Below are positions 35,841 through 44,729 of a stretch of 64,000 nt of DNA, piece by piece. A program made the translations under genes and the position numbers. Below the pieces are notes generated by a model, which was given only the letters and a program-made list of their open reading frames with translations, was not told where the DNA came from and made no database searches. The first letter of the stretch is position 1, and each line of letters begins with the position of its first letter. Source of the stretch: Acidobacteriota bacterium. Its GTDB lineage: Bacteria > Acidobacteriota > Blastocatellia > UBA7656. Location: contig JBFMDH010000012.1 in the NCBI GenBank assembly GCA_040754075.1, forward strand, positions 124,001 to 188,000. Direction: 5' to 3'.

Positions 35841-36773
35841 ATGTATTCCTTCAAAATTTTTTCCGGGACTTCCGTTCCCGGCTTAGGTTCTTCAGTCGCG
35901 CGCACATTAGGCGTACATCTTAGCTCTTGCACCATTGAGAAGTTTCCCGATGGTGAAACCTGGGTCAGGCTTAATGAACCGGTACGCGGCTGTGATGTCT
36001 TTATCATTCAATCAACCTCGCCACCGGTGAATGAGCGTTTGATGGAACTGCTCGCTTTTGCTGATGCCTGTCGCCGCGCCGCGGCAGCAAGGATTATAGC
36101 CGTCATCCCATATTTCGGTTATGCGCGTCAGGACAAGCGCAGTGGTCGTCGTGAACCGATTACGGCGAGCATGGTAGCCGATTTGTTACAGGCAGTCGGC
36201 ATCAATCAGGTCATTACCTTCGACCTGCACACGCCGCAGGTCGAAGGATTCTTTCGCATCCCGGTTGATCGCCTGACCGCAGTGCCAATACTGGCAGGCG
36301 CGCTTGGTAGTCGGTTGCAGAAGGTAGCGGTCATCGTCTCGCCCGATGCCGGTCGCGTCAAGATGGCGACTGCCTACGCCCGGGAACTGGATTTGCCGGT
36401 CGCCGTTTTGCACAAGCAGCGCGAAAGCGGCAGCGAAACTAAAGTGACACACCTTGTGGGTGATGTGCGTGATCGCCCTTGTGTGATTATTGATGACATG
36501 ATTTCTACCGGCGGCACGATTGCTGAAAGCATCGAGGCATTGCTTGAAGCCGGTGCGCGCCCGGATATAACCATAGCCGCCACGCATGGCGTTTTCGTTG
36601 AAGGTTGCCGCGAGAAACTCAGCCCTGAAGCAGTGCGTGAAGTGCTGGTGACCGACACCATTCAGGTCACCCAACCCAGGTGGCAACAACTGAAAGTCGT
36701 ATCTGTTGCGCCCGTGCTGGCATCAGCAATACGGCGGTTTACCACCGACGCCTTAATCTATGATTTGCACTAG
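35841..36773 (+). CDS. prs: Ribose-phosphate pyrophosphokinase (PRPP synthetase)
   Basis: 310 residues from ATG 35841, chosen for GGGAGG seven bases upstream; the frame is open back to 35802 without such a signal. Family motifs: KFPDGETWVRL, IPYFGYARQDKR, FDLHTPQVEGFF and the PRPP loop VIIDDMISTGGTI. It makes PRPP from ribose-5-phosphate and ATP. The length and motifs are normal, but the position is not a nucleotide-biosynthesis operon: it is next to a phosphoribosyltransferase, PolX and Hsp20. It may be a second, stress-related copy, as the divergent N-terminus (MYSFKIFSGTSVPGLG) also suggests. Confidence 0.95.
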   Translation: MYSFKIFSGTSVPGLGSSVARTLGVHLSSCTIEKFPDGETWVRLNEPVRGCDVFIIQSTSPPVNERLMELLAFADACRRAAAARIIAVIPYFGYARQDKRSGRREPITASMVADLLQAVGINQVITFDLHTPQVEGFFRIPVDRLTAVPILAGALGSRLQKVAVIVSPDAGRVKMATAYARELDLPVAVLHKQRESGSETKVTHLVGDVRDRPCVIIDDMISTGGTIAESIEALLEAGARPDITIAATHGVFVEGCREKLSPEAVREVLVTDTIQVTQPRWQQLKVVSVAPVLASAIRRFTTDALIYDLH

Positions 36774-36835
36774 GCGGGAAGCTATCTCAGTGAGCCAATC
36801 CTGCAAGGATAACCTTTGAGTGGCAAGGAGGACTG

Positions 36836-37498
36836 ATGAACAAAAAATTAAAAGATCGCACGGAAGCCGGTCGTCTGCTTGCTGAAAAATTAATGGCTTA
36901 TGCCAATCGCCAGGATGTGGTCGTGCTTGCGCTTCCGCGTGGCGGTGTGCCGGTGGCTTATGAAATCGCCAGGAAACTGAATGCCCCATTGGATGTTTTT
37001 GTCGTGCGTAAGCTCGGATTGCCCGGTCAGGAAGAGTTGGCAATGGGAGCCATCGCCAGCGGCGGCGTTCGTGTACTTAACGAAGAAGTGGTCAAAGCTA
37101 GCGGCGTTTCTAACCAGGAGATTGCGGCGGTCGAGGCTGAAGAGCAAAAGGAATTGGCGCGTAGAGAACAACTCTATCGAAGCGGTCGTCCTGCGCCGGA
37201 TGTTAGCGGGCGCACAGTGATTTTAGTGGATAATGGAATTGCCACCGGCACCACGATTTTGGCAGCCCTGGCGGCGCTCAAAAAATTGCAACCCGCTCGG
37301 ATTGTCGTCGCCGCTGCCGTTGCTCCGCGATCTGCTTACGAAGCTTTACAGGCAGGAGCGGATGAAGTTATTTGCCTGCTGACGCCTGAAATCTTTTATG
37401 CCATTAGTCTGTGGTATGAAAACTTCGCGCAGACAACCGATGAAGAAGTCCGTCTTCTGCTTGATAAGGCAATTGCGCAAAAGGCAACTTCAACCTGA
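36836..37498 (+). CDS. Phosphoribosyltransferase
   Basis: 220 residues. ALPRGGVPVAYEIARKLNAPLDVFVVRKLGLPGQEELAMGA at the N-terminal side and VILVDNGIATGTTILAAL as the PRPP-binding loop define a type I phosphoribosyltransferase of the group often found with Hsp20 or dienelactone-hydrolase genes in stress islands. The second acidic residue of the loop (usually VDDG) is Asn here, which may alter PRPP/metal binding. Its base substrate is unknown. AAGGAGG precedes the ATG at good distance. It follows prs by 62 bp, so supply and use of PRPP may be linked. Confidence 0.9.
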   Translation: MNKKLKDRTEAGRLLAEKLMAYANRQDVVVLALPRGGVPVAYEIARKLNAPLDVFVVRKLGLPGQEELAMGAIASGGVRVLNEEVVKASGVSNQEIAAVEAEEQKELARREQLYRSGRPAPDVSGRTVILVDNGIATGTTILAALAALKKLQPARIVVAAAVAPRSAYEALQAGADEVICLLTPEIFYAISLWYENFAQTTDEEVRLLLDKAIAQKATST

Positions 37499-37514
37499 AA
37501 CACGGGCAATCGGT

Positions 37515-37667
37515 CATTTGGGGGCAAGGTTATTCGGGATCGTTTTGAAGGCGGAGATGAATGAATCTCTCAGGCGCATGAAGTCCTTTATTGAAACCGG
37601 ACAAGCGCCACGTGTTGCGGTAGACAGGCACACCGAAAAGACCGTTGCTCACTCGCCAGCGACGTGA
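37515..37667 (+). pseudogene. C-terminal remnant of an SRPBCC/cyclase-dehydrase protein
   Basis: The frame ends with GARLFGIVLKAEMNESLRRMKSFIETGQAPR and then about 18 residues. This resembles the C-terminal helix segment of SRPBCC polyketide-cyclase/dehydrase proteins (LRRLKxLIETGE...). No upstream SRPBCC fold exists in this frame, because the preceding part overlaps the phosphoribosyltransferase gene. It is therefore probably a deletion relic rather than a working gene. A free 36-codon reading from the internal ATG is the alternative. Confidence 0.4.
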
Positions 37668-37692
37668 ATTGAAAATTAGGCGGTGATTCATC

Positions 37693-40212
37693 ATGCGTGA
37701 AAATCTTTTAACTTTCCTTAGTGGTTACGAGGCGATGGGAGAGAAAACCGCCTTCGCGTATCGCCCGGATTTACGGATGGTGCGATGGTCAGGGCAGCGC
37801 ATCGCGACAACCGCTTATCAATTTGCCAGAGAATTGGAAGCGCGAAGCATTGGTAAAGGAGACCATGTGCTTTTCTGGGCGGAGAATCGTCCCGAACTGG
37901 TGGCTGCCTTTTTCGGTTGTCTGCTGCGCGGGGTTGTCGTTGTGCCGCTTGATAAATTGAGCGCCCCGGATTTTGTCGCCCGCGTAGCCCAGCAGACTCA
38001 GCCTAAGTTGATGCTTTACAGCGGCAATCGGGGAAATATTTTTGATGTGAATATTCCCGCCATAAAAGTGAACGCACTAGCGGCAATGGTTGCACTGCAT
38101 CACCCCTCGCCCTATCCCACAAGGGTTGTTAATGCCGATGAGATCGTCGAAATCATATACACATCGGGCACCACAGGTGAACCGAAAGGGGTGTGTCTCA
38201 CGCACCGCAACCTGCTTGCCAGCCTGATGCCTTTGGAGCAATGGGCTGACGAGCATCGGCGGTGGGTGCGGTGGGTTCAACCTTTACGTTTTCTGAATCT
38301 GCTTCCCCTCAGCCATATTTTCGGTCAATTGATGGGACTATTTGTGCCACAGATTCTTCAGGCAGAAGTCCACTTTCTGGAGTCATTGAACCCTTCAGAA
38401 ATTATCGAGACCATCAAGCACGAAAAAATATCCGCCCTCATCACGATTCCGCGCCTGCTGGAAACCCTGCGCGGTAAAATTGAGCGCGAGTGGGAAACGC
38501 AGGGTAAAACTGACAAATACAGAAAACTTTTATCAACAGCCGAAACCCGACACTTTCTCAGACGATGGTGGGCGTTTCGCAAAGTACGCGCGCTTTTCGG
38601 CTGGCGGTTCTGGGCAATCGTTTCCGGCGGCGCGACGTTAGACAAACAGACCGAGCGTTTCTGGCGCGGGCTGGGTTATCTGTTGGTTCAAGGTTATGGA
38701 ATGACCGAGACCGCATCGCTCATCAGCTATAACGACCCCTTTCAAACCACTCTCGGATCAATCGGCACGAAACTGCCGGGCGTAGAAATCAAACTCGATG
38801 ACAGCGGCGAAATTCTTGTGCGCGGCAACAACATCTCCCCCGGCTATTGGCGTCAAGGGGTAAGTTCGTTGACTGATAATGAAGGGTGGTTTCGCACGGG
38901 CGATCTTGGCGAGGTAGACGCATCGGGGAACCTCTATTTCAAAGGACGCAAGAAAGATGTTATTGCCACGGCTGCCGGATTGAAAATTTATCCCGAAGAC
39001 CTCGAAGCCGCCCTCAATACGCAACCGGGAGTGCGCGACAGCGTGGTCATTGGTATTGAAGGACCGCTGGGTCCCGAACCGCTTGCCGTACTGCTGATGC
39101 GCGACTCTGGAAGCGAGCCGGAGGCGGTGATCAAACGTGCCAATGAACAATTGAGCGACTATCAACAAATTCGTCGCTGGCAGGTTTGGCAAGGGATGGA
39201 TTTTCCGCGAACCGCGCTCCACAAGGTGCGCAAGCGGGAGGTTCTCGAAAATTTGCAAGCGCTGGCACCTGCGCTGCCTACGGTTCAACTGACGCCGCTT
39301 GTTGAAACCGTCGCCCGCGTGAGCGGCGAGGTTCCTGCTCGATTGGACGCATCGGCAAACCTCACGACAGACTTGAAACTTGATTCACTCGGTCGGGTGG
39401 AGTTGTTGAGCGCGCTTGAAGATCGTTATCAAGTGGAACTCGACGAAGCATCCTTTACCGCAGCCACCACATTGGGGGATGTCGAGAAACTGGTCAGTGA
39501 ACGCACCGCCGAATCCTCGCGCCCGTATCCTTACCCGGAGTGGCCGCGCTATCTTATCATCCGCTGGCTGCGGATAGGCTTTCTTTATGCGGTAATCTTG
39601 CCGCTGACGCGGTTGTTTGCCTGGCTGCGTGTACGCGGCAAGGCGCAGGTGCGTGAAGAACAAGTGCCCGTGCTCTTTATTGCCAATCACATCACTATGA
39701 TTGATCCCGTGCTGGTCATTTCCGCCTTGCCGGGACGTTTTAAAAGACACCTGGCAATTGCCATGATTGGCGAGATGCTGCGCAATTGGCGTTATCCTCC
39801 CGAAGGAACCCACTGGCTCAAACGCCTATTCTTGCGCCTGCCCTATGCTCTGGTGCTCTGTTTTTTCAATGCTTTTTCGCTCCCCCAGGAAAGCGGCTTT
39901 CGCAGAAGTTTTACGGTTGCCGGTCGCCTGATGGATGCGGGCTACAACCTGCTGGTATTTCCCGAAGGCCAGCGCACTCAGGATGGTCGCTTGAATCCCT
40001 TTATGAAGGGCATTGGATTATTAGCTTCAAAACTGAATGCTCAAATTATTCCCATAAAGATTAGTGGTCTCTTTGAATTGAAAAAGCGCAACCGCTATTT
40101 CGCCTTGCCCGGTGAGATTACTCTGACTATAGGAGAGCCGGTTCGCTACGAAGCAGGGAAGTCTCCCGACGAAATCACTGAAGATTTGCAGCAGCGTTTG
40201 GCGAAGCTTTAA
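37693..40212 (+). CDS. Fusion of AMP-forming acyl ligase, acyl carrier domain and PlsC acyltransferase
   Basis: 839 residues. An adenylate-forming domain at about 1-490 has IYTSGTTGEPKG, YGMTET, GWFRTGDLG and the Lys-containing C-lobe. An acyl carrier domain at about 520-600 has the phosphopantetheine Ser in LKLDSLGRVELL. A hydrophobic segment at about 622-640 leads to a PlsC-type acyltransferase with NHITMIDP (H-x4-D) and FPEGQRT. It would load a fatty acid onto its own carrier domain and pass it to a lysolipid or glycerol-phosphate acceptor at the membrane, like Aas but with an internal ACP. A GGCGG motif lies before the ATG. It sits between the remnant and polX. Confidence 0.93.
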   Translation: MRENLLTFLSGYEAMGEKTAFAYRPDLRMVRWSGQRIATTAYQFARELEARSIGKGDHVLFWAENRPELVAAFFGCLLRGVVVVPLDKLSAPDFVARVAQQTQPKLMLYSGNRGNIFDVNIPAIKVNALAAMVALHHPSPYPTRVVNADEIVEIIYTSGTTGEPKGVCLTHRNLLASLMPLEQWADEHRRWVRWVQPLRFLNLLPLSHIFGQLMGLFVPQILQAEVHFLESLNPSEIIETIKHEKISALITIPRLLETLRGKIEREWETQGKTDKYRKLLSTAETRHFLRRWWAFRKVRALFGWRFWAIVSGGATLDKQTERFWRGLGYLLVQGYGMTETASLISYNDPFQTTLGSIGTKLPGVEIKLDDSGEILVRGNNISPGYWRQGVSSLTDNEGWFRTGDLGEVDASGNLYFKGRKKDVIATAAGLKIYPEDLEAALNTQPGVRDSVVIGIEGPLGPEPLAVLLMRDSGSEPEAVIKRANEQLSDYQQIRRWQVWQGMDFPRTALHKVRKREVLENLQALAPALPTVQLTPLVETVARVSGEVPARLDASANLTTDLKLDSLGRVELLSALEDRYQVELDEASFTAATTLGDVEKLVSERTAESSRPYPYPEWPRYLIIRWLRIGFLYAVILPLTRLFAWLRVRGKAQVREEQVPVLFIANHITMIDPVLVISALPGRFKRHLAIAMIGEMLRNWRYPPEGTHWLKRLFLRLPYALVLCFFNAFSLPQESGFRRSFTVAGRLMDAGYNLLVFPEGQRTQDGRLNPFMKGIGLLASKLNAQIIPIKISGLFELKKRNRYFALPGEITLTIGEPVRYEAGKSPDEITEDLQQRLAKL

Positions 40213-40266
40213 TCCACTGCCGATGAAAAAATCTTCAATCGGTTTTCAAAGGAAACCGTAGCGGTC

Positions 40267-42003
40267 ATGATGAATGAAGAGATAGCCGATTTATTCGCCA
40301 GGATGGCGCGAGTGCTTGCCCTTAAAGGCGCGGATCGCTTCCGCATAATTGCTTACGAGCGTGCCGCGCGCTCGTTGCGCGATTTGAAAGAAGACATTAC
40401 TTCGATTGCGCGGGAAGGGAAGTTGGATGACATTCCGGGCATCGGGGAAGACCTCGCGGCAATGATTGAGGAATATATCTCCACACGCCACATCCGCCGC
40501 TATGAAAAAGAGCGCCGCAATGTGCCCGATGAGTTGCTTGAGTTGATGGACATTCCGGGGCTTGGACCAAAAACTCTGGCGCTGCTTCATCAAAAATTTC
40601 GCATCAACAATTTGGAAGATTTGAAGCGCGTTCTTGATACCCAGGCGTTGCTGCAACTCACGGGCTTTGGTGAAAAGAAAGTTGAAAATCTTAAGCGTGG
40701 TATCCGGCTGTGGCTCGCTGCCAAAGCGCGAATGCCCCTTGGCATCGCGCTTCCTCTCGCCGAAGAACTGCTAGCCGAGGTGCGCAAAATCAAGCTGGTT
40801 GAGCGGGCTGACTTAGCCGGTTCGCTGCGCCGTCGTTGCGAAACCATTGGTGATATAGATTTGCTGGTTCTCTCCGGCGATAGCTCGAAAGCGCTCCTTG
40901 CGTTTACCCAACTGCCTGTCATCAAACAGGTGATTGCGCTTGGTCCCACCAAAGCGACAGTGATCATTGAAGGCGGCATTCAAGTTGATATTCGCGCGGT
41001 GGCAAAAGCGTCTTATGGTGCGGCGCTGCAATATTTCACCGGCTCGAAAGCGCACAACATTCACCTGCGTCTGATCGCTCAAGAACGAGGGTTGAAAATT
41101 AACGAGTACGGCATCTACCGCCAAAAGCAAAAACTCGGAGGAAAAGATGAGGCAGATGTTTATCGCATACTCGACCTGGGGATGATGCCGCCGGAGTTGC
41201 GCGAAGATAGAGGCGAGATTGAAGCGGCGCTGGTCAAGCGACTTCCAACACTGATTGAGTTGAGTGATTTACGCGGCGACCTGCATGCGCATACCAATTA
41301 TTCCGATGGTCGCTCAACGATTGAAGAAATGGTTGACCGCGCATCAGAACTGGGGTTTGAATACCTGGCACTGACAGACCATTCACCTTCGGCGCGCATT
41401 GCCCACGGGCTTGATTTGAAGCGCCTGGAAAAAAAGATTCAAGAGGTTGAAACGGTGCGCAAGAAGAGAGGGCGGCGCAAGCCACACATTCTGCTTGGCG
41501 CTGAAGTGGATATTCTCGCCGATGGCAAACTTGATTACAGTGACGAAATTCTTTCTCGCTTTGATGTGGTCACGGCATCCATACACAGCGCCTTTCGACA
41601 GAGCCGGGAGCGCCTGACCGGACGATTGCTGGATGCAATTGCCAATCCCTATGTTCACATTATCGGTCATCCCACAACACGACTACTCGGCAGCCGCGAG
41701 CCTGTGGAGTTTGATTTCAAGCGCATTCTGCAAGCCGCAGTCGAAACTGGCACAGCTCTGGAGGTGAATGCTTCTCCCTTCCGTCTCGACCTGACCGATA
41801 TCATGGCAAGGGCGACACAGGAAGCGGGCGTGCTGCTGGCGATTAACTCTGACGCTCACAGTGCCGCTCAACTTGAACAGATATGCTTAGGCGTATTTCA
41901 AGCGCGGCGCGGCTGGGTTGAGGCGAAAACGGTTGTCAATACCTGGGAATTGAGCCGCTTGCGTCGCTGGCTGCAAACTCGCCGCAACACTAAATCACCC
42001 TGA
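40267..42003 (+). CDS. polX: Family X DNA polymerase with PHP 3'-5' exonuclease domain
   Basis: 578 residues, the usual length. Helix-hairpin-helix motifs IPGIGEDLAAMIEEY and IPGLGPKTLALLHQ come first, followed by FGEKKVENLKRGI. The polymerase aspartates lie in IGDIDLLV and QVDIRAV. The PHP domain begins at about residue 335 with DLHAHTNYSDG, TDHSPSARIAHG, GAEVDIL, HPTTRLLGSREP and NSDAH, so all metal ligands are present. It fills gaps and repairs bases or breaks. Its ATG lies 54 bp after the ligase fusion. Its presence with Hsp20 and PRPP enzymes fits a DNA-damage/stress island. Confidence 0.96.
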   Translation: MMNEEIADLFARMARVLALKGADRFRIIAYERAARSLRDLKEDITSIAREGKLDDIPGIGEDLAAMIEEYISTRHIRRYEKERRNVPDELLELMDIPGLGPKTLALLHQKFRINNLEDLKRVLDTQALLQLTGFGEKKVENLKRGIRLWLAAKARMPLGIALPLAEELLAEVRKIKLVERADLAGSLRRRCETIGDIDLLVLSGDSSKALLAFTQLPVIKQVIALGPTKATVIIEGGIQVDIRAVAKASYGAALQYFTGSKAHNIHLRLIAQERGLKINEYGIYRQKQKLGGKDEADVYRILDLGMMPPELREDRGEIEAALVKRLPTLIELSDLRGDLHAHTNYSDGRSTIEEMVDRASELGFEYLALTDHSPSARIAHGLDLKRLEKKIQEVETVRKKRGRRKPHILLGAEVDILADGKLDYSDEILSRFDVVTASIHSAFRQSRERLTGRLLDAIANPYVHIIGHPTTRLLGSREPVEFDFKRILQAAVETGTALEVNASPFRLDLTDIMARATQEAGVLLAINSDAHSAAQLEQICLGVFQARRGWVEAKTVVNTWELSRLRRWLQTRRNTKSP

Positions 42004-42017
42004 TGAAATTGCCTTGC

Positions 42018-43082
42018 CTAAGGGGTAGCGTTGACGGATGCGCCTTCAAGTTTTTCTTTTGCCAGTTGCAGGTTCTTTACCAGTTCATAGCGTATTTTGC
42101 GATTGGCGATATAACGTTTGAGCCAGTTCCAGCCGCCACGCAAGGCATCCATTCTGGAACGATTGAAATAGATTAAGTAGGAGCCTTTTTTCCCCGCTTC
42201 AATTTCTGCATCGACGACCCAGGTCAACGCCAGCGATGCTTCAAAGTAATGGTTGGCGTATATCTGCTTTGAAGCAATGAGGATTTGTGATGCGTCCGTT
42301 GGTTTATAGATCGTCACATGGGTAATACTCAAAACGACCTTGTATCCTTTGATTTTCTCCTTAGACCAATAGAGGATATTTTCCACAACAGGTGGTTTGC
42401 CGAGAGGGAATTCATCAAGGTATTTATGGAATGCGGGTGCGGTCTCCAGCAGATAAGGCGACTGCTCGAGCAGTGAGCGAACCTCATCGTTTAGTCGCTG
42501 CGGATATTGCTGATCACTGTATTCAACGAGGGCTTTGTTTCCCGCGCTCAAATAGGCGCGGACATAATCAAGTAGAAATTGCTTCATCAGGGTTGTCGCT
42601 TGTTGTTTGGAATTCGCCGCTGACCAGTTCATCTCTTTGCGGAAACGCTCAATCAGAGGCGCCGGGATTTTCACGCCGCAGTCGCCAACGATACATTTCC
42701 GTAGAGCAGCCAAATGCTCGGCTTCAAGGGTAAGCTCACGCATATCTTCCAAACGCGGCGGGTCGCTGAACCTGTGAAGTTGTAACAGCATCGCGTTTTT
42801 CTTAAAGGACTCGATGTCTATAAATCTTTCCAGAAAGTATTCCTTGGTTACATTCAGGCGCATAGCACCCAATGCCGCAACCTCTCTTTTGTCGCTGGTA
42901 TTCGGAAGTTTGGTGACGATTTTGCCCTGCTCTAAAGCTTTGATATTGGTTGCGGAGAATCCGAAATATTTGGGCAGGAAAGGAAGAGTTTGACGGGTAT
43001 TCTTCTGCCCTTTGAGGGGCATGGCGCACAGGAAAATCACCAGTACCAAAGACAAAACAGATAATCTGTGGTTGCTCGTCAT
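42018..43082 (-). CDS. Secreted protein of unknown function
   Basis: 354 residues from ATG 43082, selected because GGAGG lies nine bases upstream and a normal signal peptide follows (TSNHRLSVLSLVLVIFLCAM, cleavage near LKGQ). The open frame reaches 43157 without such support. The body is helix-rich with Leu and charged residues (LPFLPKYFGFSATNIKALEQG, RFSDPPRLEDMRELTLEAEHL). The final part has a beta-rich region ending in NRSRMDALRGGWNWLKRYI. I recognise no domain or catalytic pattern. It converges with polX, with only 14 bp between the stops. Confidence 0.75.
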   Translation of the reverse strand: MTSNHRLSVLSLVLVIFLCAMPLKGQKNTRQTLPFLPKYFGFSATNIKALEQGKIVTKLPNTSDKREVAALGAMRLNVTKEYFLERFIDIESFKKNAMLLQLHRFSDPPRLEDMRELTLEAEHLAALRKCIVGDCGVKIPAPLIERFRKEMNWSAANSKQQATTLMKQFLLDYVRAYLSAGNKALVEYSDQQYPQRLNDEVRSLLEQSPYLLETAPAFHKYLDEFPLGKPPVVENILYWSKEKIKGYKVVLSITHVTIYKPTDASQILIASKQIYANHYFEASLALTWVVDAEIEAGKKGSYLIYFNRSRMDALRGGWNWLKRYIANRKIRYELVKNLQLAKEKLEGASVNATP

Positions 43083-43212
43083 TCCCTTCACCCTCCGGCG
43101 TGATGTCGCCTTCATATGCCTTACCGACACCATAACCTTGAGCGCGACAACGCTCATAGAAGATATTGACTAAAACCGAAATTCTTCAGTGAATCGTCAG
43201 CTTGTTAGTGGC

Positions 43213-43521
43213 TTAATTGTGTTTGAGCCGGCGACCTGCCACCCGCTCTACTGACGTAATGTTTTCCGTAAGCTTGTTTGACGCACCTTCTTCATCTTCA
43301 ACACGAATGGATGTCATCACATGGCTGGAGTAAGAGCGTGCCTCTTCATGGCAGCGTTTGATAAGCATCATGACATCATCCCAGTTTCCTTCGATACAGG
43401 TGCCCGAAGGGGTGAGCAGATAGGGAAGCCCACTCTCATCCACAATCTTCAGGATTTTGCCGAGTTCACCGCTAAGGTGAGTGTCTCGCCCAAGCGGAAA
43501 AACACTAAGTTCGACTAACAT
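43213..43521 (-). CDS. MTH1187/YqgV-family thiamine-binding-type protein
   Basis: 102 residues. MLVELSVFPLGRDTHLSGELGKILKIVDESGLPYLLTPSGTCIEG followed by WDDVMMLIKRCHEEA is the ferredoxin-like DUF77/MTH1187 pattern. Characterised relatives form tetramers and bind thiamine or related small molecules. The C-terminus (VERVAGRRLKHN) is slightly longer than in minimal members. An AAGGAGAA precedes the ATG. It lies between the secreted unknown and Hsp20, all on the minus strand. Confidence 0.88.
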   Translation of the reverse strand: MLVELSVFPLGRDTHLSGELGKILKIVDESGLPYLLTPSGTCIEGNWDDVMMLIKRCHEEARSYSSHVMTSIRVEDEEGASNKLTENITSVERVAGRRLKHN

Positions 43522-43673
43522 AATATTTTCTCCTTAAAATTGTTGAACCGGGAGGAATGGGAGAGCGGGATAGCCTGGCTACTCGCACTTACTCCTCCAA
43601 ATAAGTGAAAGCCGTCGCTGGCATCCGCCCTTCCTCCACGGTTGATTGCTGCCCACAGACAGCAGTAGTCCGA

Positions 43674-44201
43674 TTATCCCACTTTCACATCAACGCGCGC
43701 CGTTTCAGGTTTAGCAGATTTTGGCATCCGCAGTTCGAGGGTGCCGTTCTTGAGTATTGCGCTCGCTTTTGTTGGGTCTACCTGGACGGGCAGATCGAGC
43801 GTGTGAAAAATTTCGTTAGAACGGCGCGAGGTGGTGAAGGTTTCTCCGGTCTTTTCTTCGGAAGATTCCTCAATTTTTCCGGTGATGACCAGACGACGCG
43901 GCTCCAGATTCACTTTAAGCTCTTTCTCGCTAAAACCGGGAACCTCGGCGCGCACGGTCAAGCGGTTATCACTCTCTGTAAGATCGAGAGAAACGGGGCG
44001 CAACAATTCGCGCTCGGCGTTTAGCCAGTCTTCCAAGTCAAAGCCATCCTGACGACCACGGATGTTAAACAACTCGTAGGCGCGTCGGGCGATTGATTCA
44101 TAAATTTCTTTTGCCCGGTTAAACAGGGTTTCAATTCCTACAGTATTTATTTTTACGGGTACAGCACTCGTCTGTACTTCGGGTGCAAGTTGAGTTGACA
44201 T
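43674..44201 (-). CDS. Small heat-shock protein (Hsp20) with N-terminal DUF2934 segment
   Basis: 175 residues from ATG 44201 (AAAGGA upstream); an in-frame GTG two codons earlier is less likely. Residues about 35-65 carry the DUF2934 pattern RAYELFNIRGRQDGFDLEDWLNAEREL. Residues 70-170 are an alpha-crystallin domain: LTVRAEVPGFSEKELKVNLEPRRLVITG and a late LKNGTLELRMPK strand. Hsp20 proteins hold unfolding proteins in oligomers. In most genomes DUF2934 proteins are separate, so the fusion ties the two. The C-terminal I-x-I motif is replaced by VDVKVG. Confidence 0.93.
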   Translation of the reverse strand: MSTQLAPEVQTSAVPVKINTVGIETLFNRAKEIYESIARRAYELFNIRGRQDGFDLEDWLNAERELLRPVSLDLTESDNRLTVRAEVPGFSEKELKVNLEPRRLVITGKIEESSEEKTGETFTTSRRSNEIFHTLDLPVQVDPTKASAILKNGTLELRMPKSAKPETARVDVKVG

Positions 44202-44397
44202 ATGCACTAATCCTTTCTTTCGGTTTTTGGGTTATTATCCAACACGCCCCGGTCTATGGAGACGCAACGAAAATTAAGAGCAGGTTTCGGCACGTAAATC
44301 GCCGAATTATTGAGTTTTGAAAAAAATACATCACACCAATAAAAGCCCGTTTACCGCACTTTTTTGCCTTGATTCAAAAGAACCAAAGCGAACTGCT

Positions 44398-44718
44398 TTA
44401 TAGACGCCGCCGCGCAATGGTGACCGAGCGAAAAGTTCCCGACGAAGCAAATGGCTCCTCGAAAGTGATGGCGTTGCTCATTTCGGACAACCGGATTCTC
44501 TCGAAGCCGAAAATGTCCAGCGTCGTCGTCAGGTAGTGATTTTTGTCCAGGATATGTGCGATAACCACTTGCCCTTCCGGTTCGAGTCTGACCTGACCGG
44601 CATGGGTTTGCGTCAATCCCTGGCTGAAACGAATCAGCACTTCAACGGCAGGCTGTTCCTCCTGCCAGTTGCGAATAATCTGTTCAGCATCTTGCGTACT
44701 GATGACTCTTTCCTGCAT
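44398..44718 (-). CDS. Conserved-looking small protein of unknown function
   Basis: 106 residues. Mixed alpha/beta composition: a helix with EQIIRNWQEE, a beta region with GQVRLEPEGQVVIAHILDKNHYLTTTLDIFGFERIRL, and a basic end (TIARRRL). No signal peptide, membrane segment or known motif. An AGAGG lies 7 nt before the ATG, and the gene starts 11 bp after the glycine-zipper protein gene, so the two are probably cotranscribed. Confidence 0.65.
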   Translation of the reverse strand: MQERVISTQDAEQIIRNWQEEQPAVEVLIRFSQGLTQTHAGQVRLEPEGQVVIAHILDKNHYLTTTLDIFGFERIRLSEMSNAITFEEPFASSGTFRSVTIARRRL

Positions 44719-44729
44719 GGCATACCTCT

